NCBI GenBank assembly: GCA_014529385.2
Contig: CM043949.1
Span: forward strand, 109,639,977 to 109,703,976
DNA length: 64,000 nucleotides
Source: Adiantum capillus-veneris
Taxonomy: Eukaryota > Streptophyta > Polypodiopsida > Polypodiales > Pteridaceae
Reading direction: 5' to 3'
The notes under the pieces were generated by a model, which saw nothing but the letters and a program-made list of their open reading frames with translations, ran no database searches and was not told where the DNA came from. Every line of letters starts with the position of its first letter. Positions within the stretch are counted from its first letter, which is position 1. A program made the translations under genes and the position numbers. This document shows, one piece after another, positions 1 through 10,577 of the stretch.

Positions 1-2823
1 TAAGGCTCAGCGGTCCCCAACGATTAATAGCAAAATAAACTAAACAACTAATAATGAAGTTCCAGGTGTTCATAATTCTCGTTCTTCCACTTCATAATTT
101 TCTCGTGCTATTCAACATCCAAGTAGTAAACAAGACTATTTTGTTTCTTTCAATATAGACCTAGGACATCTTGACCATTCAAATATTAAAAAATAGCTCA
201 CAAAATAATTTACGTGATGGAAGTTTGTTTGGTTAATATCGAACTAGTATTACCCGGTATGAAAATATTAGCAAGCTTGTTTGGTTTATTTTGATACTTT
301 AACCAATATCAAAATATATTTTTTTTCAATGTTTGAAAAGCCTTCCTGTTTCAGTCCAATCTAAAGAATACCTTGATCCTAGAATTTTACATTTACTATT
401 TTTTTCCAAAATGTACCTTCTAGTCTCGTTTCCTCTTTGTGGAAATGATCCATTCTTCCAAAGCTTTTGAACACCCTAGATCTTTTGAACTTCTATTTTT
501 TCGTTTCTTTATCCTTCCTAATGGATTTTTTTTTTTAATAGTCTTTGCTTAGTGGTTTACTTGCTCTATGTAAAAGATTTTTTTTCATTATTATCTTTTA
601 CTAATATGGTGTACATTCTATTAATGTGCCAAGTAGTGGTTTAGTTTGGTATGCTTTGGATGTAGATTTTCTTTGAATATGAATTGAGCATGGGAAATTT
701 ATCTACAAACCATTGCAAATGAGTAAGAACTACCTAGATTTTGGTGTTTTGCTTCATGAAGAATGGGTTTGAATGTTAGGTTTTACTTCTAATAATACAC
801 TGAAGAAAACAAATGAAGTGTTATTATAAGTTTTTGGCCTTTCTCAAATAAGGAAATAATTGTTTCATTAGAGCTCTTACATGGAGGGAAATTATTAGAG
901 ATATGTATAGTAATAAAATATGTCTCTTTATATACAAAAATCTTCATATAAAGTACCAAACTCATGAAAATGGCCACATTAAACACTAGTCGTGTATTTG
1001 AGCCACAAAAGTGGTTCGGGCAACTAAAGCGGCTCGTGCCAAAGTATGGTAATTTGATGCAGCTTTTGTATACAAGATGAAAGCTTCGTGAAAATTCTCG
1101 AGCATGCTTTGAAAGTGTGTAGAAGACTTTGGGAATCATCCTTGACTTCAAAAGTCCAAAACAACAAATTCATGTTTCCAAAAATATCAACAATTGCAGA
1201 AAATTGCAATTCATTGTTCAACTTGGACAAGTGTTAAACATTGGCCATCTTTATCTAGATATCATAGAAGTTCGACAACTCTATTATAAACATAAAGATG
1301 GATTTCAAAAGAAGTTTTGAGCAGGCTAAAGTATTATTTGATCGAATTTTGAAATACTTTAGTGAGTTTTTTGGGCATTTTGACAAATTAGGGCCCAAAG
1401 ATGGCCATGGACGCATGCGTTTAGTCTTGCCAATGGATTTCTTTTCTTGCTATTTTTATCAACTCATATCGTGTGTTTTGCATACTTCCCTAAAAAGGGG
1501 TTTCCTTATAGAGCTCTTCAGAATCATTGTCAAATTTTTTATTACAAAAATTACAAAAGTGGCTTTCTCCCAACAAAACCGGTGTTAAGAGAACTAAAAA
1601 CACCAATAGTGCGCAAATGCAAAAAACAACTTCCACAATTTGACTTGAACAATCACGAAAGCTTGAGTACATACCTCCGAATGGGAAACTCATCGTTAGC
1701 TTTCGATATGATCTATAGCTTTGGCATGGTTCCCATGTCAAAGTGCATGTATTCAAGAGAATACACTCTCATCTTGAAGTTAGCTTGATTTTGTTCTAGC
1801 CCAAAAGGAATGTGTTATTGTTAGCTGTCATGCATGATACAAGTAGCAAGGGAAAAAAAGCAAGGAAGACTTGTGTTCTGATACTAACTCCATGAGCACA
1901 ATATATGCATGTGTATCTAGAATATATGAGTTATGTAGACAATTTCAACAAAGTGCTATGTTTGTCATCAAATTAGTATAGAAAGAGTGTTGTATTCAAG
2001 CCAAGTAAATTGCGATATGAACATTCCCTATCCCTTTAAAGCATGATAACAAGTCCAAATCTAGTATACCTAAATATTTGGCAAGTACAACACACTTAAA
2101 TACTATTTGAGATCCTATCGATTGAAAATTATGGGGATCATAAGGGTATGGGTTTAAAGCACCTAGGCTTGTAGGATTTGAATACCCTCAGAGAATCTAG
2201 GCCCAAGAGTCATCCCAAGAATAGTTCTACGAATGCGTGTGCCCAAGAGCGACCACAATGAAACAATTACATCGAAGCTAGAGTGTTTATAGATCGTGGT
2301 TTTGTGAACACGTGTGTATTGTTCTTTGCACCTAACCTTGAGAGGCTAAGGCAGAGGGAGATTGGATTGCCCCAATTCCAAAAACTATGTAGACATTTTG
2401 ATGGGACATGTGACCCTCATGACCATGTGGCTTGATACAATCAAGTGCCATTTAATGAAGGTGTTAAAGACTTGTACACCACAACTTAGAATCGTGAAAT
2501 GGGATGCAATGACTGGTTTTTTAGATGTCCTATTTTCATATGTAGATCGAGTAATTAAAATTTTATAGACTCAACTACTGTTATCTCACAATTTAGATTC
2601 ATCACATGGGACTCTAGAGGGTGCAATACATGCCTTTTTAGATGTCTTAGTTTTCATATATTACTTATTTTATTATTACGATATATCAAGGATCTTACCC
2701 AATGACCTTAGATCGTCAAGAGGCAATACATTCATTGAATAAAATTATGAAATTGCATTTACAAGAGGAAGTTTATAAATCCACTTCCAAATAACTGTCA
2801 TAAGTTTATAAGCAATTACCCCC
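1..2823. other. AT-rich DNA with no supported gene
   Basis: I see no recognisable gene or repeat family here. Between about 1129 and 1788 the plus strand has two overlapping open stretches of 60-113 codons, but their composition is not clearly coding and I match no family, so I do not call them. The second exon expected for the PR-10-like gene further right would lie on the minus strand in this stretch or beyond the window edge, and I could not find it. Confidence 0.5.
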
Positions 2824-3065
2824 AGGGGTCGACTTTATAATCATATTAATATGTCATGTGAATTCAAAAAGAAGGGGTTCTATTGCTGAAAATTCAAGAA
2901 ATTTAACAAAGATACATAAATAAGAGGGGTTTTTTGTATTCATTTTGATAAAAATACGTATTAATTCATGAAAAAGAGGGGTCAATCTATTTATGTCCAC
3001 ATTTTAGCGGTGGGAATTTTTAAATACCCTATGAGCTTACATAGGGGGTTCTTAATAGTGGACCT
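2824..3065. repeat. MITE-like repeat, copy B
   Basis: This AT-rich block starts with an ending close to GGGGTCGACTTTATAATCAT and finishes with GGGGGTTCTTAATAGTGGACC. Both ends match the copy at 3417-3599 in the same order. The ends are short imperfect inverted repeats around GGTGCA, which suggests a small non-autonomous DNA transposon. No coding capacity is seen. The family assignment is inference from three local copies. Confidence 0.45.
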
Positions 3066-3416
3066 TATCTCTTGACAATAACAAGTCAATTTAGTAATTG
3101 ATGTACACATGGATATAGAAGCCATTTGAGCACATGGGATAACAAGAATACTTATGGTTGATGCCCTCACAATGAAGTATAAATAAGATATCTCTTAATC
3201 ACATGGCAAGGTTCACTAGGGTTTTTCTAAATGTCGCATGTTGTATAGCTACATGTGATGATCTCATTCTCTTTATTGATATCACCCACTCAATGCTATA
3301 CCATTAGAGTTTACACGATTGAGCTACAGAGGAAGCGATCAGATCCAAATCTTTGCCTCCAATAAACTCAAGGGGTTTAATACACGTAAAGCCTCTATGT
3401 CATGTGTGTTGAACTC

Positions 3417-3599
3417 GAGGGGTGCACTATGTAATCATGTTAATGTATCATATGAATTCAATAAGAGGAGTTTTTAAGTTCAAAAAATTTAGTTAAATAA
3501 GAGACATACATTAACAGAAGAGGTTTTGACATTCCATTTTGACTCTTTAAATACTCTCAAACGGACGTTATACAGGGGGTTCTCAATAATGCACCTTCT
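3417..3599. repeat. MITE-like repeat, copy A
   Basis: This is the best preserved local copy of the family, about 180 bp and AT-rich. The left end reads GAGGGGTGCACTATGTAATC and the right end CTCAATAATGCACCTTC, so GGTGCA.. faces its own complement. Copies with the same two ends lie at 2824-3065 and, split in two, at 4740-4900 and 5760-5863. It is probably a miniature inverted-repeat transposon, but the target duplication is not clear. Confidence 0.5.
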
Positions 3600-3957
3600 G
3601 AAGTGCTCAAGGCTTGAAACCCCATAACTATAGATTTTTCATGAAGATAACACACCCTTTTGTGTATATCCCTACCGTGGGACAAATATATAACAAGTGG
3701 GATAAAATAACCCTTTCGGTTGTGTTATGTTCAGACACTGGTGTGACCCCCCTCACCATGGCACGCGCGGTGCGCCCTCAGATAAAAGCAAAAGCAAAAG
3801 CAGCTTTGTGCCAACTATTGAGGGACCCCATGGCATATAGTGGCAAGGACCCAATGACCCCTCCAAGCCAATGATAATGATGATTGCACCTCGCCAAAAA
3901 AGAAAAATAATAATAACTTTTTTTTATAAAAAGAGGAGAGAAAAGTAAGTGGGTAAC

Positions 3958-4144
3958 CTGGCCCGAACTTCATGAGGCGAATTGAACCGACACCACCATC
4001 GCCTTCTAGATACTCGCAGGAACTCACGTATTCCGGCATCAGCTTCGGCACCACCTCCGGGTTCTTGATGGTATCCCATAGCGTCGTCGCTGGCACCTTC
4101 AGCTCAATTGCAGCGGCCATGGAGCGTGCAACTGCAGTAGCCAT
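3958..4144 (-). CDS. PR-10 / Bet v 1-like protein, first exon only
   Basis: The exon reads from the first true ATG (4144, A at -3 and G at +4) and encodes 62-63 residues with the Bet v 1-fold N-terminus. It starts with an alanine-rich strand, then has helix residues LWDTIKNPEVVPKLMP and the family glycine-rich loop EGDGGVGSIR, followed by MKFGPG. Bet v 1, major latex and PR-10 proteins are small cytosolic proteins that bind hydrophobic ligands such as flavonoids, cytokinins or alkaloid intermediates. A splice donor CAG|GTTACC at 3958/3957 interrupts the glycine codon after its first base. That is the family's single conserved intron position (near codon 62, phase 1), so the short length is expected for exon 1. 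The reading frame continues only about 47 codons into the intron. No second exon is visible to the left, so the gene has a long intron or is truncated. It is the only convincing host gene in the window. Confidence 0.7.
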
Positions 4145-4215
4145 TCTTCTTATATTATGCCCAGCGGCGGCCTGCTGCACTCGCAACACACAGAATCAAG
4201 CCTTTAGCTAGCTAG

Positions 4216-4218
<3 letters not shown>

Positions 4219-4250
<32 letters not shown>
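4219..4250. repeat. (TC)16 microsatellite
   Basis: A pure TC run lies about 75 bp upstream of the start codon of the PR-10-like exon. Read on that gene's strand it is a (GA)n tract in the presumed 5' leader or core promoter, a common position for GA/CT tracts in plant promoters. Confidence 0.95.
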
Positions 4251-4253
<3 letters not shown>

Positions 4254-4304
4254 CTACGAACCCTATCTGATGAAGACGATGAAAGACTCGAGGGGCGGGC
4301 CTCT

Positions 4305-4330
4305 GAGAGAGAGAGAGAGAGAGAGAGAGA
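4305..4330. repeat. (GA)13 microsatellite
   Basis: This pure GA run lies further upstream of the PR-10-like exon. On the gene's strand it reads (CT)n, so together with 4219-4250 the leader region holds CT and GA tracts able to pair with each other. Confidence 0.95.
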
Positions 4331-4398
4331 TCAGACTCAGTGTGAGTGTGAGTGTGAGAGAGAAGGAGAGGAGAGTTGAAGAGGATTGGGAGGGAGAA

Positions 4399-4416
4399 GG
4401 TTTATTAAGGCTAGCC
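4399..4416 (-). promoter_or_regulatory. possible TATA element of the PR-10-like gene
   Basis: On the minus strand this reads as CCTTAATAAACC, followed downstream by a CT-rich stretch of the kind seen around plant transcription starts. It is about 260 bp upstream of the ATG. This is weak, position-based evidence only. Confidence 0.25.
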
Positions 4417-4739
4417 GGGGAATCTAAAGTAGGGAAGAGGACGATGGGACAAGGCTATGCCGGCCAGCTCCCCACACCCCCTTTGCTTTTGAGTACTCCT
4501 CGTGCACCCAAAGAAAATCAACCTCTGTCTACAAGATGCTTATAGCTATTGTGCTCACTCTCCTTTTGGTATGTCCCTTTCTTGCCCCCACATCCTTGAA
4601 GCTAAAGCATCTACCCACACCACACCACACCATTTGAAAGCATAGGTTTTAGAACCCCTCTTTTCCAACTTGCACAAGCATTATGCACCACAATGGCATA
4701 TACTCATGTATGGGCACTCCCATATGTGTGTGCATACCT

Positions 4740-4900
4740 AGGGAGGTGCATTGTGTAATCATGTTAATATATAACGTGAGTTCGAAAGGAAAGGTTTTAA
4801 AATGTAAAAATTTTAGGCAATTTAACAAAAATATATTAAAATGATGGATTTTTATTTAATTTTTTAAAAAAATAAAATAAAAAATCATTTTATTAGGTCT
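4740..4900. repeat. MITE-like repeat, copy C left part
   Basis: This matches the left half of copy A (GAGGTGCATTGTGTAATCATG and the AT-rich body) but has no right end nearby. The matching right end appears about 900 bp later at 5760-5863, with a GA-rich segment between. The copy was probably split by an insertion. Confidence 0.4.
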
Positions 4901-5260
4901 CCCCAATTTCGAAAAAAGAAAAAATGCTTGTAGGTTGATTCAAAGATGATGACTTTTAGAATAAGGACTTGGAAAGTCAAGGTTGGTTTAAGGAGAATCT
5001 CAGAAGTCCAAAGCGAAAGTGAACGAGGCGTCACCATCAAAGGCTCTTCTGTCTCCTCCCCCAAGCGAGCTCACCTAGAGGTGAGACAAGGTTGCATTGA
5101 CGAGGGATCCCAAGGGAATGGTGCGCAGGGCCGAAAAATGGAAAATGGAGAAGGAAGGGGACAGAGCGACGAGCGACATCAAGCGAGATCCTTCTTTGTC
5201 TCCCCGGCTCCCACCCGCCTCCACTGGGTCTATCTTTGCCCCCTCCTCGTGCAGCAGTAG

Positions 5261-5325
<65 letters not shown>

Positions 5326-5759
5326 TCTCTCCTCTTGCCAGCGCACAACAAGCGAGACAGCACGACTCTAGATTAGGCAAGCTGATCATCGATTGAAATC
5401 TGATATCTTCTGTTTCAGTAGTACTAGAACAGACCTCTGCCATGGGTTGATCATACGAATTATCTGATCTTTGAGAGTGGTCATCACATCGTCAAGCATC
5501 CGAAGTACCCTCTAGCTTGATGATCTGCGAAATGTAACCAGGGTTTAAAAGTTCTCCGATACTCCTTTCCAGTTCTGCCCAGCTTGCTGCTGCAAGGGCA
5601 AAGAGCGTAATTAAGAATGGTGTGAATCTTGAGAATTAGGCATGGGGACCTACTGCATATCATTTCCATGAACATTGAAGGATGGTCGAGGACACAGTGT
5701 ACTTTGAATCTTTGAGTTAGGAACACCTTTTAATTTTTTTGATGCCATTAGAAACACCT
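4901..5759. other. non-coding segment between the two parts of MITE-like copy C
   Basis: This segment contains the long (GA)n tract and overlapping short open frames on both strands that arise mainly from that tract. I recognise no gene in it. Confidence 0.45.
5265..5322. repeat. (GA)29 microsatellite
   Basis: An uninterrupted GA run of 58 bp, the longest GA tract in the window apart from the CT tract at 50.8 kb. Apparent Ser-Leu or Arg-Glu ORFs across it come from the repeat. Confidence 0.97.
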
Positions 5760-5863
5760 TTCAATCATTTTATTTATTCATACAATGTTTTTTTTTTAAA
5801 TTAATACCTCGCGAACGCACGTTATATAGGGAGATCTTGAACGGTGAACCCCTCGAGGTGCAC
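5760..5863. repeat. MITE-like repeat, copy C right part
   Basis: CGCACGTTATATAGGGAGAT followed by CTTGAACGGTGAACC corresponds to the right end of copy A (ACGGACGTTATACAGGGGG..). It is immediately followed by CCTCGAGGTGCAC, which resembles a left end again, so two copies may abut. Confidence 0.35.
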
Positions 5864-6072
5864 ACGTGTACACTCCACACTAAAGAAACATCTTGAATCA
5901 TCTAGAGTTCCAATGTCCACATATAATTTCCTTCCCAGAGCAGAAAATTCTAGATTTCCAATGTCCACATATAGTTACCTCTCTATATCATTAGATGCTC
6001 TTCTTGAAGGTTTTCCAAACTATTCACAAATCTCAAATTAGAAAATAGAATGGACATTTGAAAAACTTTAAG

Positions 6073-6078
<6 letters not shown>

Positions 6079-6150
<72 letters not shown>
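6079..6150. repeat. compound (TC)17(AC)19 microsatellite
   Basis: A pure TC run passes directly into a pure CA run without interruption. No gene is seen within 1 kb on either side. Confidence 0.97.
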
Positions 6151-6151
<1 letters not shown>

Positions 6152-6283
6152 CGTCTCTTTGATTTAGGGAATAGAAACTAGTGCTCCCCTTGTCGGCTAT
6201 ATTTTGTAGTCAATGCACTCCAAGAGACAATGGATTGGGAGCGCATCAAGCTATTTTCATGGTTTCATGAATAGAGACAACAC

Positions 6284-7747
6284 TTGGAATACATGTCATC
6301 CAAAGCCACCGAGTGTGATATTTATTTCATAGCCCTGACTATCATGAATTTGTTTGCAATGCAAGCTTCTTGCATAACTCCTAGGGGTTGTCCTTTTGCA
6401 TGCATAGGGTTCGCAACCACGCCTTCGAGCTGCAAGAATCGGTCGAAGAATCTGAATAGGTCAAAGCATCTGAATAAAGAACCTCACTTTATATTCATTG
6501 AAAATAGCCCACTGCTTTTTGGTACTACAAGTTGGGCACATCTTGCAATCAATTCACTCAAAGATGCAACATTCTAGCTGACATTATGCTCATCAAGCAC
6601 TTTTTCTACTTTCTTGGGTAGATCATACACATCGATGAAAGTGACCCCAAACACAAATATTTTGTCCAAGTTCCCTTGAGTAACTATGCCACCATAAATT
6701 TGTTTGCCCATCCGAGCTTATTGAGTAATTTCAAGATGCAAGCATGGTTCATTGCATTAGGAAATAAATCCTCACTTTGCGTTTGTTGATGAAAACAACT
6801 CAATGCTTCCTATTCTACCCTAGTGTGCATCTTCCGCAATCAATGCACTCCGACAAAAGACATTCTTAAATCTTGACACTAAATACATCAAGTCATTCTG
6901 CAATGTCATGAATACAACACACCTGGCATACATATTGTCATCCAAATCAATCCCAAGCACATACCAAAAGCCCCTGATAAACTATCTTGCCATGAATTTT
7001 GATTTTCCATGTCAACTTCTTGCATAATTCCATATCCCTTCAAGATGCAAGCATAGGTTCTTGCATTAGAAGAGAAACACTCACTCCATGTTTGTAAACA
7101 ATAGGCCCAATGTTTCCTAGCTGTGGCCCCATTCGGAACTCCAAGTGAGAAGGCCAAGGAACTACCTGCATGCTATTCTCCACCCAACCTCCTCCTCTTA
7201 TAGGCCCTTGCAGCTATCTTTAGGAGCCCTTGGATTGTGCATGCCTAGCTAGCCTTGCCTAAGCTCATAGCCCCTTGTTGGTACCCTCTTCCTGATATTA
7301 CTCCCCCTTGAAGGAGAGTTGACATCCTTGAAAACATCAATAAAATAAATGTGCGTAAGAATATTAATGGTTTCCTCTCTAAACATGTCTCGGGTCAACT
7401 ACTCCGCTTAATAATTACCAAATATGATACTCATATGTGAAATTATATGCTTGTAGCTCTGATTCCATTGGGAAGTCCATGGAACCAACTACATGTTATT
7501 CTCCACCCAACCTCCTCCTCTTATAGGTTGCCTAACCTATCTTTAGGAGCCCATGAACTCTGCATGCCTAGCCAACCTTGCCTAACACAACCCCCCCAAA
7601 GTCGTACCCTTATCTTGATACCAGGAGACTCTATATCCATCATGAAGCTCTTCAAGCACTGATATGCACTTTTGTGAGTATACCAAAGTGGACATGCATG
7701 TTTCCCTTGACTAAAGATGCAAGCATAGATGATTGCACTAGAGGAAA

Positions 7748-7793
<46 letters not shown>

Positions 7794-7860
7794 CAATCAT
7801 TGAAAAGAACCAATGCTTCCTAGCAATACCTTGTTGGACATATCTCTTCATACTAAACTA
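6284..7860. repeat. degenerate repeat block of ~0.3-0.4 kb modules
   Basis: Several imperfect copies of one module occur in the same orientation. The phrase AAGATGCAAGCAT..TTGCATTAG, followed by AAATCCTCACT-like and CAATGCTTCCTA-like segments, appears around 6733, 7038 and 7709, with a weaker match near 6360-6560. A second pair of direct copies, starting near 7133 and 7456, shares TATTCTCCACCCAACCTCC and CTATCTTTAGGAGCCC. No protein-coding frame runs through it. It looks like an old tandem or nested non-coding repeat of unknown family. Confidence 0.5.
7751..7791. repeat. (CT)20 microsatellite
   Basis: A pure CT run inside the last module of the degenerate repeat block. The other modules lack it at this point, so it expanded after the modules duplicated. 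Confidence 0.95.
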
Positions 7861-7989
7861 CTTACTAGTGGATATATTCCACAAACAAAGTCCTTTTTGT
7901 CAACATTGTACCCGTTTTGAGGTAGTTGCTTGTTTTACAATTGAGAATGTGAGCCCCTTCAAAAGGTGCACTAAACTATCAAAACTAGG

Positions 7990-8099
7990 AAATAGAAGAG
8001 CAAGGGTGCCCATCAAAAATCAACCCTCTCCACATGAATCTAACAAATAGAAGAGCAAGGGTGCCCATCAAAAATCAACCCTCTCCACATGCATGTTAG
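7990..8099. repeat. 55-bp tandem duplication
   Basis: Two nearly identical 55-bp units begin with AAATAGAAGAGCAAGGGTGC at 7990 and 8045. They differ at about two positions near the end, so the duplication is recent. Confidence 0.9.
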
Positions 8100-8583
8100 A
8101 TTCCGAATAACCCTTTTAGAAAAGGGCATCTCAATGGTTTGGGAAAAGCTTTTGAAGTTGAGAGAAGAGCTTTTATCCATTGCATATATCTAGAATGCAA
8201 TCTAGTGCGTAGTGGCCCATAACGACCCTCTAATTTCAATGCAATCAATACAAAGTTTACTTGTTCTCTCAACCAAATGTCAATGTAATGCTTATATGTT
8301 AACAGGACAACAAGAAACACATCTCCATGGTACAAATCCATGCAATAAAGTTGAGAGACACAAACACATAGAGACTAACTTAGGGAGACAAAAACAACAG
8401 CAGAAGTATAAGTGCATGAGTGCCCCACTAGTAAAGGCATAGCCTAATGTAGATTGTATGTTGTCCACATTGCCTAGGAAAAACACATGTAGTGTTTGTT
8501 TCCAAAGCAAATGCAGAACTCTTTTATGCAAATCAAATATGTCATCACAACTTTCACTATCCTTGGGGTCCACCTCCAAAAAT

Positions 8584-10400
8584 CCATCGCCATTTACACA
8601 AGAGAGATACAAAGGGCTTTGACAGGCACACTCCTCTGTCCAAAAGTTTCACTTTGCAAGCTTCAAAACGAAACAAGAACTAGGCAAAAAACCCCTAATT
8701 TGATTAATTTTTTACTTTTATAGGGTGGGGGGTTCAATTTGGGAAAACTTCTCTTCAATTGGTCCATATGGCACTCATTTTTGGTATTTTTTGGGAAGGG
8801 GGACACCGTCTTGCTCCATCTGCTCTCTTCTTCTCTTTTGCACTTGGGGGGGGGGGGCATTAGCGACGTCGCTATTGTCTCCTAGCATTTTTTTTTTTTA
8901 AATTATCCTTCAATTTCTACCCTCTTTGGGCTTAGCCTTGCACTACCCTATATGCTTGACTTTGACTCTTCCTCTCTCTATGCGACTCCTTTTGGCCTCT
9001 CTTTGGTCCCGCCTTTGCCCTCTGCCTTGGTTTGTCCGGCATCAACTGGCCCTTTGTCTTTGCTCAGTTCACCTAGTTGTTCTCCAATTCTCCCTCCTCC
9101 TTCCTATGCTTAACCTCTGCAGGACCTCTCTCTTACCCGAGGGGGGAAGGCAATAGCGATATCGCTATTGCCCCCTCTCTCTCCTTTAAAATTTCGGGGC
9201 CCCAAGGGCCGTGGGAGTTGCCCCCTATCGGGCTTGCCACGTCACCACTACCGCCACCAAACCTTCATGCGCAGGTGTGCCATTGCGCCGCCCCACCTCG
9301 CCTCCAATACCGACAATCGCCATCCCGCCGGCCGCGCAGCGCCAGCAAACAGCGCCCGGTGCTCTCGCCATGGCCAACGAGCTCATGGAGCTCCAACCCA
9401 CCTTCATGCTTCCAAATGGCGCCTCCTCTCAGCTCTTATACCCCAACTCCAGCGCTTCTGTATCCACATGTGGGGCAATTCGGCCGCCACGTGGCAGCAC
9501 CGTAAGGCTCTAGCCTTTGAAAGCCTTGGAACAAACAAAAAAAGACTCCTTTGTGAGAGAGAGAGAGAGAGACCCCCTCTAGGGGTGCCCACTTGGCCCC
9601 ACTCCTATTCTCTGCTTACAGATCCCATCCCGGAGCTGTTAGGCCATGTCACAAGCCCGTGTCCTCGGCTCCGCTCTACGCAACTTCCCTCGACTTTTGG
9701 CCTCTGCAAACCCGCTATCCGAGGCCATTAAAAACTTAAAAAATCATCTGCAATTGTTCATTGACAAATGCTCCCAACTTCAACTCCCTATATCTAGCCG
9801 ACAAAGCATCTGATTGACGTGCCGTCGACTCGTGCCAACTCCACATGGTTCATACTATCACCGAGAACTTTGGCGAGGCTCAAAAACTGCCAAATGGCAC
9901 ATCCTCCAATGCAACCAACAGACCCGGCCCTTGGAAAATCTTCTAATGGCCATAACTTGCCATCCAGAGCTCTGATTCGCAATCCGAGAAGACCAGCATG
10001 CTCCATAACTTGAGCTCTACACATGTATACATTGATATAAACCCGGGCCACCTGTCCCCAGTTGCCTTGTTCGTCGGGGATCTGCTACATACTCTTTCTT
10101 TAAACTGCAATATCTTGAGCATCAGGGTTGCGTTTGACGAGCCGTCTAGACCGGCTTCTAGAGCACACTGAGCACCACATTATAGCACATAAAACCCACA
10201 TGTCGGGCATAGTAGGCCACCAACCTGCTTGGCTCTTTGCAGCACACGTTTGGCCTAAAAAACCACTTCGAGCATACACCTCCGCTATCCTTGGGCTGCC
10301 TAGGGCTTTGGTACCTGCCCTAGCCTTCTGCATTGCACTCACATGCTACCTCTGCCTGGCATAGACGATCTCCTAGCTCGGACCAACTTTAGCTGCACCA
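8584..10400 (-). mobile_element. 3' LTR of gag-only LTR retrotransposon
   Basis: This 1.8-kb block is repeated in the same orientation at 12933-14729 with few differences. Its inner end (10400) begins TGGTGCAGCTAAAG on the minus strand and is preceded by a purine tract, as expected for a 3' LTR of a minus-strand element. The outer end does not finish with a clear CA, and no 5-bp target duplication is visible, so the end may be eroded or recombined. The LTR contains GC-rich DNA, a short GA tract near 9554-9572 and a segment of about 25 bp near 9670-9695 that is missing from the other LTR. Short open frames in it appear in both LTRs but resemble no protein. Confidence 0.8.
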
Positions 10401-10419
10401 TCATTGCCCACCCCCTCGT
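10401..10419 (-). promoter_or_regulatory. polypurine tract
   Basis: On the minus strand it reads ACGAGGGGGTGGGCAATGA, directly before the TGG start of the 3' LTR. It would prime plus-strand DNA synthesis. A near-identical tract precedes the LTR start at 33783-33802, linking the two elements. Confidence 0.8.
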
Positions 10420-10577
10420 TGAAAATTTATGTTCAACCACACATGGCCTTATTGCACTAAAAAACTGCACACCCAAAACAAACTCTCTGTATACTGCAAA
10501 ACCACTTAGCATATATACAAAAAACTGGCATCTGCTACCCATTGTCTTTGCTCATGCGGGTTGCCCAACCCCCTGCT

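Noticed and set aside
1129-1788. Plus-strand open frames of 63-113 codons
   Set aside because: Overlapping frames with no conserved motif and no clear codon bias; nothing supports a gene.
5037-5443. Overlapping ORFs of 99-122 codons on both strands
   Set aside because: They are carried by the (GA)29 tract, which is open in several frames; the rest has no conserved motif.
7440-7470. Primer-binding-site-like GCTCTGATTCCATTGG
   Set aside because: It differs from the initiator-Met PBS and its direct-repeat partner near 7120-7135 lacks the match; no LTR terminus is adjacent.
9077-9731. Pro/Ser-rich ORFs up to 187 codons on the plus strand, repeated at 13060-14060
   Set aside because: They lie inside the two LTRs, antisense to the element, and come from GC-rich sequence lacking stops. 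Being present twice only reflects LTR duplication.
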